A stretch of 64,000 nucleotides of DNA from CAVPXC01 sp963709505 (GTDB lineage Bacteria; Chloroflexota; Anaerolineae; JAAEKA01). The notes under the pieces are model-generated. The model worked only from the letters and a program-made list of their open reading frames with translations, was not told the origin of the DNA and did no database searches. Both the position numbers and the translations under genes were made by a program. Positions 10,601 to 18,059 of this stretch are shown piece by piece. Where the stretch lies: positions 186,001-250,000 of the forward strand of contig CAVPXC010000003.1 in the NCBI GenBank assembly GCA_963709505.1, given 5' to 3'. The stretch's first letter is position 1, and each line of letters starts with the position of its first letter.

Positions 10601-10909
10601 CCAATAGTCTGCCGTTGCCAGCCCGATGACTGCCGGCGCATACGTTGGGTCCGCTGCCGCGGCCTGTTCGAACAGCTCAATGGCGCCGGCGAAGTCGCTG
10701 CGCGCCATGGCCGCGTAACCCTCGCCGACCAAGGACGACAGCGATATCGGTGTCGGCGTTGGTGTTGGGGGAATGGGCGTTGGCGTAGCTGGGAGCACGG
10801 TGGGCGTCGGCGGGGCAGGAGTGGGGGTAGTCTGGCTGCCACATGCAACCAACACGAGGGCGATCAGGCCCAGGCCGATCACCGGTACGAGTTGTCTTTT
10901 GTTTGACAT
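7613..10909 (-). CDS. TPR lipoprotein with a C-terminal HExxH metallopeptidase-like domain
   Basis: The protein has 1098 residues. ATG 10909 follows GGAGG. The signal peptide ends in lipobox LVAC, followed by a Pro/Thr linker. About 15 TPR units fill residues 55-600. Around residues 822-826 the sequence HEYVH (in VAHEYVHALQDQHYDL) is a gluzincin-type zinc site. A basic-free globular region follows to the C-terminus. It lies between the Cys-rich small protein and the WD40/cytochrome lipoprotein. An extracytoplasmic metallopeptidase on a TPR scaffold is the simplest reading. The third zinc ligand cannot be fixed without alignment. Confidence 0.8.
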   Translation of the reverse strand: MSNKRQLVPVIGLGLIALVLVACGSQTTPTPAPPTPTVLPATPTPIPPTPTPTPISLSSLVGEGYAAMARSDFAGAIELFEQAAAADPTYAPAVIGLATADYWRLGNEPRSLEFAKKAVELAPESAEAYVALSRAQRSMRNTSAAVQAAEKAAELDATSAEVQAVLADAYLSDRQYEAALKAAERAIELQPDLAVAYGTLASYYWSKGEAGRSQAAYERAISLQPDFAPWHIALGDMLAEGGRYEPAQAEFDKALELMPDSADALLSLAYLTAERGDYDAATAHIDEATSLIPDAPQPYIARSRLYQVQREPDDARVQLRKALDKRENYPAAVEMIGWTYLNEGECDLAVRQFQTLMAEQPRSADGLVGMGFARLCDGDPVKALEYLRKAVKLDPYDEWAYIGLGAAYQAQERWDEADLAFAQALQVGLADAEPHRDLGSALFQQGGTEAAQAEFDLALRLNPEGIENASTHAKIGYLAMIDGKLDAAETHARQALGLDPNDTTAQLVLGMALVRQGKTGEAIDVLESLVDEEPENGPAQAFLGLAYKGEGRFDEAGEALETYVSLQPSGEDDTRTAELIETLRQGYTLTEAKALADLTDQVKENREREATAQIIEIDDVGRTLVVTLTAISDQEPSDVFTDMATTAAIGSNYLPRIEPAVEGGTVVRLVDEGKVLFTMAADHQTATEFADTILEATEFVDALEFKRTTPNTAQDTADEIKANVSSTRELSPTADVPFRVLTEDDVRARFESELDDENRADLRESQALLALLGVIDPGIDLEKLFIDLNAEQIGGFYDLEEQAFYLVDRGESTASDQMTVAHEYVHALQDQHYDLSALKESGANSDEKAAIRALVEGDATLAMLLYGDEHVILYDMMQSISEAGGMESTILDTSPAFIRENEVFPYLQGLDFVETLYDRGAWEAVDEAYQALPRSSEQILHPERYRQGDDPVEVTIPDLAGSLGGQWQEVDRDVMGELGLRLYLQEHVGPTMAAMAAEGWAGDSYVLLRNGEQGPYLLVMQTQWDNQNEADQFWALYQVAVSHRSDTMQEVTSLVGEPDGLWWHSDTAATFARQDGERVLLIIGPDAQTIEAALAGLK

Positions 10910-10991
10910 GGTTTTTCCTCCGTGTCAATAGCCGGCCGTCCGTGGCGTTCGCAAGCCAGTCTGTCAGGTATGTCCTCGTTTGGGCAGCAGC

Positions 10992-11180
10992 TCAGGAACT
11001 ACAATCGCAGGTTCCGCAGTCACAGCCGCCACAATCGCAAGTCCCGCAGTCACCGTCGCAGCCTCCATCGCCGCAGCCTTCGCCGCACTCGCACTCACTA
11101 CAGTCGCCGGGATTGCAGCAATCGCAATAGTAGCAGCAGTGACAGCAATCGCCATCGGATTGGTCACAAGATCCTATCAC
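10992..11180 (-). CDS. Cysteine-rich small protein (62 aa, 20 Cys)
   Basis: The GTG start at 11180 overlaps the TGA stop of the SH3 lipoprotein (GTGA), the usual layout of coupled genes. An alternative GTG lies at 11198. Twenty of 62 residues are Cys, arranged as CCHCC, YYCDCC and then repeated CGTCDC / CGGCDC units rich in Gly and Asp. There is no signal peptide. The composition would suit metal or cluster binding, as in metallothionein-like proteins, or a modified peptide, but I recognise no family. Part of the pattern could come from low-complexity CAG/CCG-rich DNA, so the coding status is uncertain. Confidence 0.45.
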   Translation of the reverse strand: MIGSCDQSDGDCCHCCYYCDCCNPGDCSECECGEGCGDGGCDGDCGTCDCGGCDCGTCDCSS

Positions 11181-12076
11181 TGGCCGCGGATGGGCCACAA
11201 AAACCGATCACCGGCCGCGACCTCGAGTGTACCGTTGATGCTATTCCAAGGAGGGGGCGCATCAATCGTGTAGTTGTATCGACCAGGGGGAAGACACAGT
11301 GGGTAGTCCGTCATTGGCGGCACCCTGAAACTCCCGTTGTTGATGGTGACCGTTATCTCGGCACCGATCTGATTCTGGATCAAGTAGCAGCCCAGGTTGG
11401 GGGGCAGTTCCGATTCCGGTGTGGCCGTCGCTACGGAAGGTGGAAGGGTTGGCGCGGCTGGCGGGCTGGTCGGTTGGGGTCGAGGGGTAGGTGTGGACAC
11501 CACCACCTCTGGTACGCTGTCGCACTCGATATTGAGCGATGTGTACTCTTTCCCTCCAATCAGGTGCGCCACCCAGCCCTCGGCGCCGGTTGCGGTGCGT
11601 ACCTGCAGCCAGGCGCAGTCGTTCGATTGCCCGATCACGTCAAGTGCATCGTCCTTGACCAGGGCTGCAACCGAGCCAAAGGCCGTGCCCGGACCGGAAC
11701 GCACGTTGAGTTGAGGCGCCGTGACCACGGCATCGGCCGGCACCGGCGTCGGCGTTTCGGTAGCCTTCGGCGTAGGTGTGTCCGTTGGCGGCGCGGGAGT
11801 TGGCGTGCGTGTCGGTTTCGCGGTTGGGGTCTGCGTAGCCGTCGGCGGCGCCTGGGTGGGCGTGGCCGTTGCAGGTGGCACGGTCGGCGAGGGAATGGCT
11901 GTTGGCGCCTCGACGACCGGCTGCACCGGCGATGCCTGTTGCGCCACCGTGGCTACCAGGGCAGCAGGCGTGGTCTCGGAGGTAGTGCCCCGATTTTCTG
12001 GACATCCCGCAAGGACCAATGCGAGGACCAACAGGAACACCGCGTAGGTTCCTCTCGACTTCGTTTTGGGTATCAT
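11177..12076 (-). CDS. SH3b-domain lipoprotein
   Basis: The protein has 299 residues and starts at ATG 12076 behind GGAGGAAG. The signal peptide ends in lipobox LAGC. A long Pro/Thr-rich linker (about residues 60-125) is followed by a bacterial SH3 domain with LNVRSGPGTAFG and a closing GAEGWVAHL, typical of cell-wall or ligand-binding SH3b domains. A second Pro linker leads to a short C-terminal beta domain ending in FLWPIRGQ. The protein is anchored at the outer face of the membrane. Its neighbours are a 48-aa acidic peptide upstream and the Cys-rich ORF that overlaps its stop codon. Confidence 0.8.
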   Translation of the reverse strand: MIPKTKSRGTYAVFLLVLALVLAGCPENRGTTSETTPAALVATVAQQASPVQPVVEAPTAIPSPTVPPATATPTQAPPTATQTPTAKPTRTPTPAPPTDTPTPKATETPTPVPADAVVTAPQLNVRSGPGTAFGSVAALVKDDALDVIGQSNDCAWLQVRTATGAEGWVAHLIGGKEYTSLNIECDSVPEVVVSTPTPRPQPTSPPAAPTLPPSVATATPESELPPNLGCYLIQNQIGAEITVTINNGSFRVPPMTDYPLCLPPGRYNYTIDAPPPWNSINGTLEVAAGDRFLWPIRGQ

Positions 12077-12156
12077 GGCTTCCTCCAGTGGATATTTCTG
12101 GTGGCCCGAGTCCATATTTGGTACCAGCGCAGTCCAGAGTCGGGCGCCTGCTTCAT

Positions 12157-12303
12157 CTACATGGTCGGCTCAACATGCGCTGCGTTTTCCGTCGGCTGCT
12201 CGGCTGGCGTCGTTTCAGTAGTTGTTTCGGAGACTGACAAGGCGGATGCATCGCCCAGCTCTTCAGTGTTGTCGCCAAGTGTGACCTTGTCGTTTTCTGG
12301 CAT
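12157..12303 (-). CDS. Small acidic Thr-rich protein (48 aa)
   Basis: ATG 12303 is preceded by AAGGAG at ideal spacing. The product begins MPENDKVTLGDNTEELG and ends in a Thr/Glu/Pro-rich tail. It has no Cys, no signal peptide and no membrane segment. It sits in a run of same-strand genes between the Trp-rich protein and the SH3b lipoprotein. Small size, strong ribosome site and low-complexity tail are all that can be said; I recognise no family. Confidence 0.45.
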   Translation of the reverse strand: MPENDKVTLGDNTEELGDASALSVSETTTETTPAEQPTENAAHVEPTM

Positions 12304-12370
12304 CTGTGTCTCCTTACCCTTCGCCTCCGTAATCACACAACTGATTCGAACAGGGTCTTCTGTGCCGGCA

Positions 12371-13830
12371 TCACTTCGCTCCCGAACGATGCAGCAGCTG
12401 GGATTTCGACCTTCGTGCAAGGCGCGAATTAGCGACTCTCTGGCAGCAGTGAATCGAACGGCTCAGTTCGCTGCGGAGCGCTGAAAACGCCTGCTCCAGC
12501 CCGCGTCCTACGCTTCGTGTCAGACTGGATACCTGTGTCCATATGGCTCGCGTCATCTTGCTGACCGCTTGCCAAACGGCGCGGACGACCACCACCGTCC
12601 CTCGCCGGATCGCGCTGGCGATCCGCACGACCGCATGCCACACGGCCGCCAGCGGCGGCCTGATCCACCTCCAGAATCTCTGCGTGCCTGCGACTAGCGC
12701 TCCCCAAACGGTGCTGACCACGCTGACGGTGAAACGCCCGATCGCCTTGACAACGCTCGCCATGGCGTGCGAAACGGCCAGCACAACGGCCACCAGTCCG
12801 TGCCAGATCGCGCTTGCCGCCAGAACGATCCAGCGCCAGAGGGTCTGGATTGGGCGGATGATCCACCCCCAAATTCGCTGCAGTGCCGTGACGAGGCCGT
12901 GCCAAAGCAAATTGGCCGTGCGCACAGGCCACGGCGACACGGCCCGGATCGGCCTGAGGATCCACTGCCCGATCCGCGAAGCGGCAGCGGCGATCCAATG
13001 GCCGGCTGCCGCAAGCAGGAGCGCGGTCCATTGCCACGCAGCCATCAGCGGCCGGGTGATCAGGCGCCAGGCCGTCCGAAGTCCACTGACCAAGAACCGT
13101 CCGATCTGTAAGATGGCTGCCACGAGCCCGGCCCAGATCAGTGTCACAGCCAACCTGAGCCCTTGCCAAGTAGTGATCATCACCTTCGCAAGCCCGTGCC
13201 CGAGCCAGGAGAGCGCGCCGGCCAACGAGTTCCATAGCGCACCACCAACCCGGACGAGCCATCGCCACAGTGCCTTCAGTGGCCTGGTGACGAGAACATA
13301 GAGCGCGGCCATGGCGGCGGCAATCCAGGCCCAGACCGAGGCTGAGAATGCGAAGGGTCCGCCGCCAAAACGCTCGCACTGGGCGGACAAGCCACCCCCA
13401 GAACGTTCTGATGGCGCCAGCGATCCACAATCGTGCCGCGGGCAAACGCCTCGACGAGCGACTCCCACACCAATGCCATGCCGGCGGCCAGCCAACGCCA
13501 GGCCATGCTGGCCGCACGGACGAGCCATCGCCAAACGGCGACGACCGGCCGGGTAACCAGGAGCCACAGCGCAGCGATGGCGCCTGCAATGCCGGCCACG
13601 ATCCGCTGCACCCAACGGCTCGTCCATGCCCAGGCACGGGACAACTTGTCAGCCAGCCAGGTCGCAGCCGCTTTTACTGCCGACCAGGAACGAGTCGCCA
13701 CGACGGACATGCCACGCCTCAGGGCCGCCACGCCGTCCCACAAGAGGAGCAAAGGTACAGGTCCCACACAGCCAAAACGGGCGCGATGATCGGGAACGCA
13801 ATGACCAGTCGCAGGTCCTTCGTGTGCCAC
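12371..13830 (-). CDS. Trp-rich membrane-associated repeat protein, broken by several frameshifts
   Basis: The sequence is a chain of hydrophobic, Trp- and Arg-rich helical units recurring about every 33 residues, each with a core like RPLKALWRW, RPLMAAWQW, RPIQTLWRW or RPVVAVWRW followed by a small-residue stretch and WHGLV. The C-terminal part is open from about 13340 to 12371. Earlier units lie in two other frames (shifts near 13340, 13440 and 13755). A start at ATG 13710 (MSVVATRS) is possible, but the reading more likely continues from the zinc-ribbon/TPR gene upstream as one protein. I recognise no known family. The helices look amphipathic and could line or lie on the membrane. Confidence 0.5.
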
Positions 13831-13849
13831 TCTGTCGCTTCCCCATCGC

Positions 13850-14517
13850 TCAGGCCTGGCACGCGGAACCCTGTGCCCCAGTCCATAGACCAGTTTCTCG
13901 AGGCTCGTAGATCAAAAAAAGTGCGCCGGTGCCTACCAATAGGTAGAAGAACACCGGTGCTAAGACGATTTTCCAGCCACGAGAGACCGTTGGCACGCCC
14001 TCAAGCGCGGTGAGCTGGGTTTTCCAGCCGGTCTCTCTGCCGCGGCCTTGGACCTCTTCTTGCGGCGGTCTCTCTGCTGGTGCTTGAAGCTCCGCTTCGA
14101 GACCGCGCAGATTCTCTGCGGCTTCAGCGAAGTTCGGATCGCACTTGACTGCCTTCTGATAGGCGTCCAGGGCATCGTCGTTGCGATCCAGCTCGTCCAG
14201 GATGATACCCCGCAGGTTGTGGGCCTCGGCCAGATCCGGCTCGAAATCGAAGCACACGCTCCACCTCGGCCAGGGCCCGTTCGTGTTTTCCCCGTTCTTG
14301 GAAGGCGTAAGCTCGTTCGAGATGACTGCCGGCGAATTCGAATTGATTTCGCTAAGTGCGCAGTCTCGTCTGGTGACGGGGCTTGTCCGGGTAACTGCGG
14401 TTCTCCTCCTTGAGTGTCTGGCGGCCAGGCGCGGAGAGCCGGGGTTAGTTCAAACCCGCACCTGCTGCACGAGATCGCCTCCTGGGGATTCTCGGCATCG
14501 CAGATGGAACACTTCAT
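13850..14517 (-). CDS. Zinc-ribbon/TPR membrane protein, frameshifted; possible N-terminus of the Trp-rich protein
   Basis: ATG 14517 follows TAGGAGG. The N-terminus MKCSICDAENPQEAISCSRC is a four-Cys zinc ribbon. TPR sequence then continues in other frames: HLERAYAFQERGKHERALAE (shift near 14340) and EAHNLRGIILDELDRNDDAL (shift near 14250). A membrane helix follows (VFFYLLVGTGALFLIY). After another shift near 13885 a second hydrophobic stretch, LRLVIAFPIIAPVLAVW, leads into the Trp-rich region. The order zinc ribbon, TPR, membrane helices, Trp-rich repeats suggests one gene from 14517 to 12371. Six indels in 1.2 kb leave open whether it is a real pseudogene. Confidence 0.5.
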
Positions 14518-14753
14518 GGAATGCCTCCTATGCAGACCCAGCACTCCTGATCTCAACTAATTCTGTTGTCTATACAATCGTCCTCGAAGATAAGAATGAG
14601 TGCTATGCCCACCGGCCGGGGTGACAAATTCGTCTCATATTCCGGTCGCTCTCTGATATCGCCCAGGTCCCACAACGCTTCCGAATTGGCAGGCAGAGTG
14701 TGTTTGGGGTGGCCAAAGTGCCGTGCCAATGATTGCTGCTAGCTAATTATCTT

Positions 14754-14783
14754 ATTATACCATTCCTTCGCGCCCATGTAAAT
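14754..14783 (-). promoter_or_regulatory. Putative sigma-70 promoter for the minus-strand cluster
   Basis: On the minus strand TTTACA and TATAAT are separated by 18 bases. The -10 box lies about 235 bases before the zinc-ribbon gene start at 14517. The -10 is a perfect match and the -35 matches at five of six positions. Confidence 0.5.
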
Positions 14784-14836
14784 AGGAAAACTCTCCTTTC
14801 GCTAGCTCCTCCCTTCACAAATCAAGCGAAAATGGT

Positions 14837-14865
14837 TTGACATTTGCCTTGCCGTGTGCTAGAAT
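14837..14865 (+). promoter_or_regulatory. Putative sigma-70 promoter of the nuo operon
   Basis: TTGACA (14837-14842) and TAGAAT (14860-14865) are separated by exactly 17 bases. Transcription would begin near 14872, leaving a leader of about 115 bases before nuoA. Confidence 0.7.
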
Positions 14866-14987
14866 TCGCAATCGTGCCGTACGGGGCGCTCTGTGGTGGG
14901 CGCCGGTCCTCAAGAACTCTTTTCTGGCGAAGCGCATCGGTCGGCACGCCACGCTCGCCAAAACTCCCTCAGTCTCCGGAGCCAGCC

Positions 14988-15341
14988 GTGCCTGTCGAAT
15001 ATGTCCCACTAGTCGTCCTTATCCTCCTGGCCGCTGTGTTTGCAGTGATTGCTCTGGTCGTGCCGGCAGTGTTGGGGCCACACCGCCCCACCAAGACCCG
15101 CCTGGAGCCGTATGAGTTGGGCATGTTGCCTTACTCCGATGCCCGCCGCCGTTTTCCCGTCCAGTATTACGTCATCGCCGTCCTCTTTATCCTCTTTGAT
15201 ATCGAGGTGATTTTCCTTTATCCCTGGGCGGTGATTCTGCGCCAGCTCAAGCTTTTCGGCCTGATCGAGATGGGCGTGTTCTTGGTTATCTTGCTGGTCG
15301 GCTATCTTTACGTGTGGCGCAAGGGCGCTTTGGATTGGTAG
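14988..15341 (+). CDS. nuoA: NADH-quinone oxidoreductase subunit A
   Basis: This small membrane subunit of complex I sits at the junction of the peripheral and membrane arms. The GTG start at 14988 (CCTGTCGAA follows) with GGAG upstream gives 117 residues, the family norm; earlier in-frame codons would add a non-family tail. Three membrane helices are visible. The conserved loop YELGMLPYSDARRRFPVQYY and the helix-2 acidic stretch ILFDIEVIFLYPW are typical of NuoA/ND3. It is the first gene of the operon, downstream of a consensus-like promoter. Confidence 0.93.
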   Translation: MPVEYVPLVVLILLAAVFAVIALVVPAVLGPHRPTKTRLEPYELGMLPYSDARRRFPVQYYVIAVLFILFDIEVIFLYPWAVILRQLKLFGLIEMGVFLVILLVGYLYVWRKGALDW

Positions 15342-15428
15342 ATTGGTAAACTGGTAAATTGGCACCGATGACCAATTTACCAATTTACCAATTTACCAGT
15401 TTACCAATTTACCAATTTACCAATCCCT
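15342..15428. repeat. Palindromic array of TTGGTAAA / ACCAATTT words between nuoA and nuoB
   Basis: Two or three copies of GGTAAATTGGTAAA-type words are followed, after a short spacer, by about seven tandem ACCAATTT units (period 8) of the opposite orientation. The strand can fold back on itself. The array ends 16 bases before nuoB and fills almost the whole intergenic gap. Confidence 0.85.
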
Positions 15429-15443
15429 CCTAAGGATGAACGT

Positions 15444-15965
15444 ATGGGACTTGAGAACAAACTCGGCGACGACGGTTTCGTAGTTACGTCGCTTGAAAGC
15501 ATGGTGAACTGGAGCCGGGCCAACTCGGTTTGGCCGCTGCTGTTTGGCCTGGCCTGCTGTGCGATCGAGATGATTGCCACCGGCGCGGGAAGGCACGATA
15601 TCGCCCGCTTCGGCTCGGAGCTCTTCCGCGCCTCGCCCCGCCAGGCAGACCTGATGATCGTTTCCGGCCCGGTCAGCAACAAGATGGCGCCGGTGATCAA
15701 ACGACTGTACGACCAGATGCCCGAACCCAAATGGGTCATTGCGATGGGTATCTGCGCCAGCGCCGGCGGTCCTTTCAATAACTACGCCATCATCCAAGGC
15801 GTGGACAAGATCATCCCTGTGGACGTCTACGTGCCTGGCTGCCCGCCGCGGCCTGAAGCCCTCTTGGAAGGCCTGATGCTTCTGCAAAAGAAGATCAAGG
15901 GCGAGAAGTTTAGCCAGTACGACGTGCAGTATATGGATGCGGCTAAGAGCAGGAGTATGGGCTAG
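15444..15965 (+). CDS. nuoB: NADH-quinone oxidoreductase subunit B
   Basis: NuoB carries the [4Fe-4S] cluster N2, the last cluster before quinone. The ligands are visible: the double Cys in LACCAIEM, the Cys in MGICASAG and the Cys in PGCPPRPEALL. The product has 173 residues, a normal length. ATG 15444 is preceded by AAGGATG. It lies between two different palindromic arrays within the nuo operon. No frameshift is seen. Confidence 0.95.
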   Translation: MGLENKLGDDGFVVTSLESMVNWSRANSVWPLLFGLACCAIEMIATGAGRHDIARFGSELFRASPRQADLMIVSGPVSNKMAPVIKRLYDQMPEPKWVIAMGICASAGGPFNNYAIIQGVDKIIPVDVYVPGCPPRPEALLEGLMLLQKKIKGEKFSQYDVQYMDAAKSRSMG

Positions 15966-16118
15966 CAAGTTGCAGGTGGCAGGTTGCAGGTCGGAAGCTG
16001 CATGACTTGCAACTTGCCACCTGCCACTTGCCACCTGCCACCTGCCACTTGCAACTTGCCACCTGCCATCTTCCTGCCGCCTGCCGCCTGCCACCTGCAA
16101 CCTGCAACCTTCGAGTAA
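15966..16118. repeat. Palindromic heptamer array (TTGCCAC/CTGCCAC words) between nuoB and nuoCD
   Basis: The left arm carries GCAAGTTGCAGGTGGCAGG-like words. After a short centre, about 14 units of CTTGCCAC/CTGCCAC with a clear period of 7 run in the complementary sense. The array fills the whole gap between nuoB and nuoCD. Confidence 0.85.
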
Positions 16119-16121
16119 CTC

Positions 16122-17955
16122 ATGCCTGAACCTACGAATGTCGCTCCGGCGACGTTGGCTGAACCAGTGGACACGAAGGATTTTCAAGACGTCGAGGCGC
16201 GCCTCAAGGAGCGCTTTCCATCCGCAATGATGGACGTCGAGCGCGCGCACGGTGAGATCGATTTCACTGTCAAGGCCGGCGATTTCTTGTCGGTGGCGCG
16301 TTTCCTGCGCGACGAGCCGGGCCTGGAATTCATCCATCTGGCCGACCTGACAAGCATCGACCGCAGCGAACTACCTTCGAGACAGCGGTCACGGCCCGGC
16401 AGCCAGGCGCGCTTCGCCGGGATCTACCACTCTGTACTCGATCCCCCACCGCCGGCGCATCCGTTTGACCGTGCCGGCCGATGGCACGGACGAGAAGCCC
16501 AGCGTACCCAGCCTCTACCCGTTGTGGAAGGCGGCCTTCTGCATGGAGCGCGAGAGCTTCGATTTGATGGGGCTGACATACACGGGTCATCCCGATCTGC
16601 GCCGTATCATGCTGCCGTGGGACTGGGTGGGCCATCCACTGCGCAAGGATCAGCCGCTGGGAGGCGAGGAAGTGCCGTTCAGCATGACCTGGAACGACCC
16701 GGACTTCGCAACCTTTGGAAGCCAGATTATGGATCCGGCGGCGGTGCAGGCGCCACTGCCCAAAGGCGTCGATCTGTCCAAGCACATGTTCCTCAACATG
16801 GGGCCGCACCATCCAGCTACTCACGGCGTACTGCGCCTCGCAGTAGAGCTGGACGGCGAGACGGTCGTCAGCGTTCATCCCGATACCGGTTACTTGCATA
16901 GCGGCTTCGAGAAACAAGGCGAGAACGTCCGCTATAAGGACTTCGTACCCTACACCGACCGCATGGACTACACGGCGGCGATGTGTAACAACCTGGGCTA
17001 TTGTCTGGCCATCGAGAAACTGGTAGACGTCGAGGTCCCCTTGCGTGCCCAGGCCATCCGGGTGGTCGTTGCTGAGCTACAGCGCCTCGCCGCGCACCTG
17101 ATTTGGCTGGCGACCCATGTGTTGGACACCAGCGGTACTGGCATGAGCTTGCTGATGTACGCGTTGCGCGAGCGCGAGATGATTCTCGATATTTTCGAGA
17201 TGATCTGTGGCGCGCGCATGACCACCTCCTACGTGCGCATCGGCGGTGTCTGGAAAGATGTGCCGCCCGCCTTCGTGTCCAAGGTAGAGGAATTCTGCAG
17301 CCTGTTCCCAACACGCCTCGACGACTACGAGCGCATGCTGACCAAAAGCGTCATCCTGCGCAGGCGTCTCGAAGGCATCGGTAAGCTAAGCCGGGCCGAT
17401 GCGTTGAGCTTAGGCGCCACCGGTCCGTTGCTGCGTGGCAGCGGCGTCTATTATGACCTGCGCAAGCTGGCGCCGTACAGCGGGTATGACCGCTATGACT
17501 TTGAAGTGCCGATCTCGACCACGTGCGACTCCTATGGCCGCTATCTCATCCGTGTGCAGGAGATGCGTCAAAGTCTACGCATCATCAAGCAGGCTCTGGA
17601 GGACGTGAAGGCTACCGAGGGTCAACCCCACAAGACGGCCGACCGCAAAGTCGCCCTACCGCCGCGCGCCGAGCTGGAAACCAGCATGGAGGCGCTGATC
17701 CATCACTTCAAGCTGGTGACGGAAGGCATCAAGCCGCCGCCCGGTGAGGTCTACTTCGGCCACGAGAACCCCAAAGGCGAGCTGGGCTATTATGTGGTCT
17801 CTGACGGTGAAGCGCATCCTTACCGTCTGCGCGTCCGCGGGCCGAGCTTCGTCAACATCTTCGCCACCGACACCATGGCGCGCGGCGAATATCTGGCCGA
17901 CCTGGTGGCCATCATCGGCTCGATTGACATCGTGCTCGGCGAGGTAGACCGATAA
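16122..17955 (+). CDS. nuoCD: NADH-quinone oxidoreductase fused subunits C and D, frameshifted near 16433
   Basis: NuoC (30-kDa) and NuoD (49-kDa, quinone site) of the peripheral arm are encoded as one protein, as in E. coli. The NuoC N-terminus is open from ATG 16122 (MPEPTNVAP) through FAGIYH; the frame then shifts by one base at about 16433 and continues as YSIPHRRRIRLTVPADGTDE. The NuoD part begins around 16780 with MFLNMGPHHPATHGVLRL and includes GYLHSGFEKQGE. No separate start or ribosome site marks NuoD. As complex I is otherwise complete, the indel is probably an assembly error. Confidence 0.88.
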
Positions 17956-18059
17956 CGATGAATGCTGAATGATGAATGATGAGTGCCGGATGCGGCATTC
18001 CGCATTCCGCACTCATCGTTCATCACTCAGCATTCATCATTCAACATTCATCATTCGAC
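17956..18059. repeat. Palindromic heptamer array (TGATGAA/TTCATCA words) between nuoCD and nuoEF
   Basis: Units such as TGATGAATGCTGAA run for about 35 bases, meet at GCGGCATTCCGC and continue as complementary CATTCATCATT units up to the start codon of nuoEF. The period is 7. The array fills the whole intergenic gap and leaves no Shine-Dalgarno site for nuoEF. Confidence 0.85.

Larger units (their letters stand above)
14518..14987. other. Divergent intergenic region holding promoters for both flanking gene groups
   Basis: No gene is supported in these 470 bases. The region holds a minus-strand promoter (14754-14783) and a plus-strand promoter (14837-14865), pointing to the envelope cluster and the nuo operon respectively. 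Confidence 0.7.

Noticed and set aside
10922..12484. Plus-strand ORF of 520 codons
   Set aside because: Its product is Arg/Ser/Gly-rich and runs antisense to the SH3b lipoprotein, which has a lipobox, ribosome site and SH3b motif.
12429..13637. Minus-strand ORF of 402 codons
   Set aside because: Mostly a shadow of the Trp-rich repeat frame. Only a short part (about 13340-13440) carries repeat sequence and is treated as part of the frameshifted gene.
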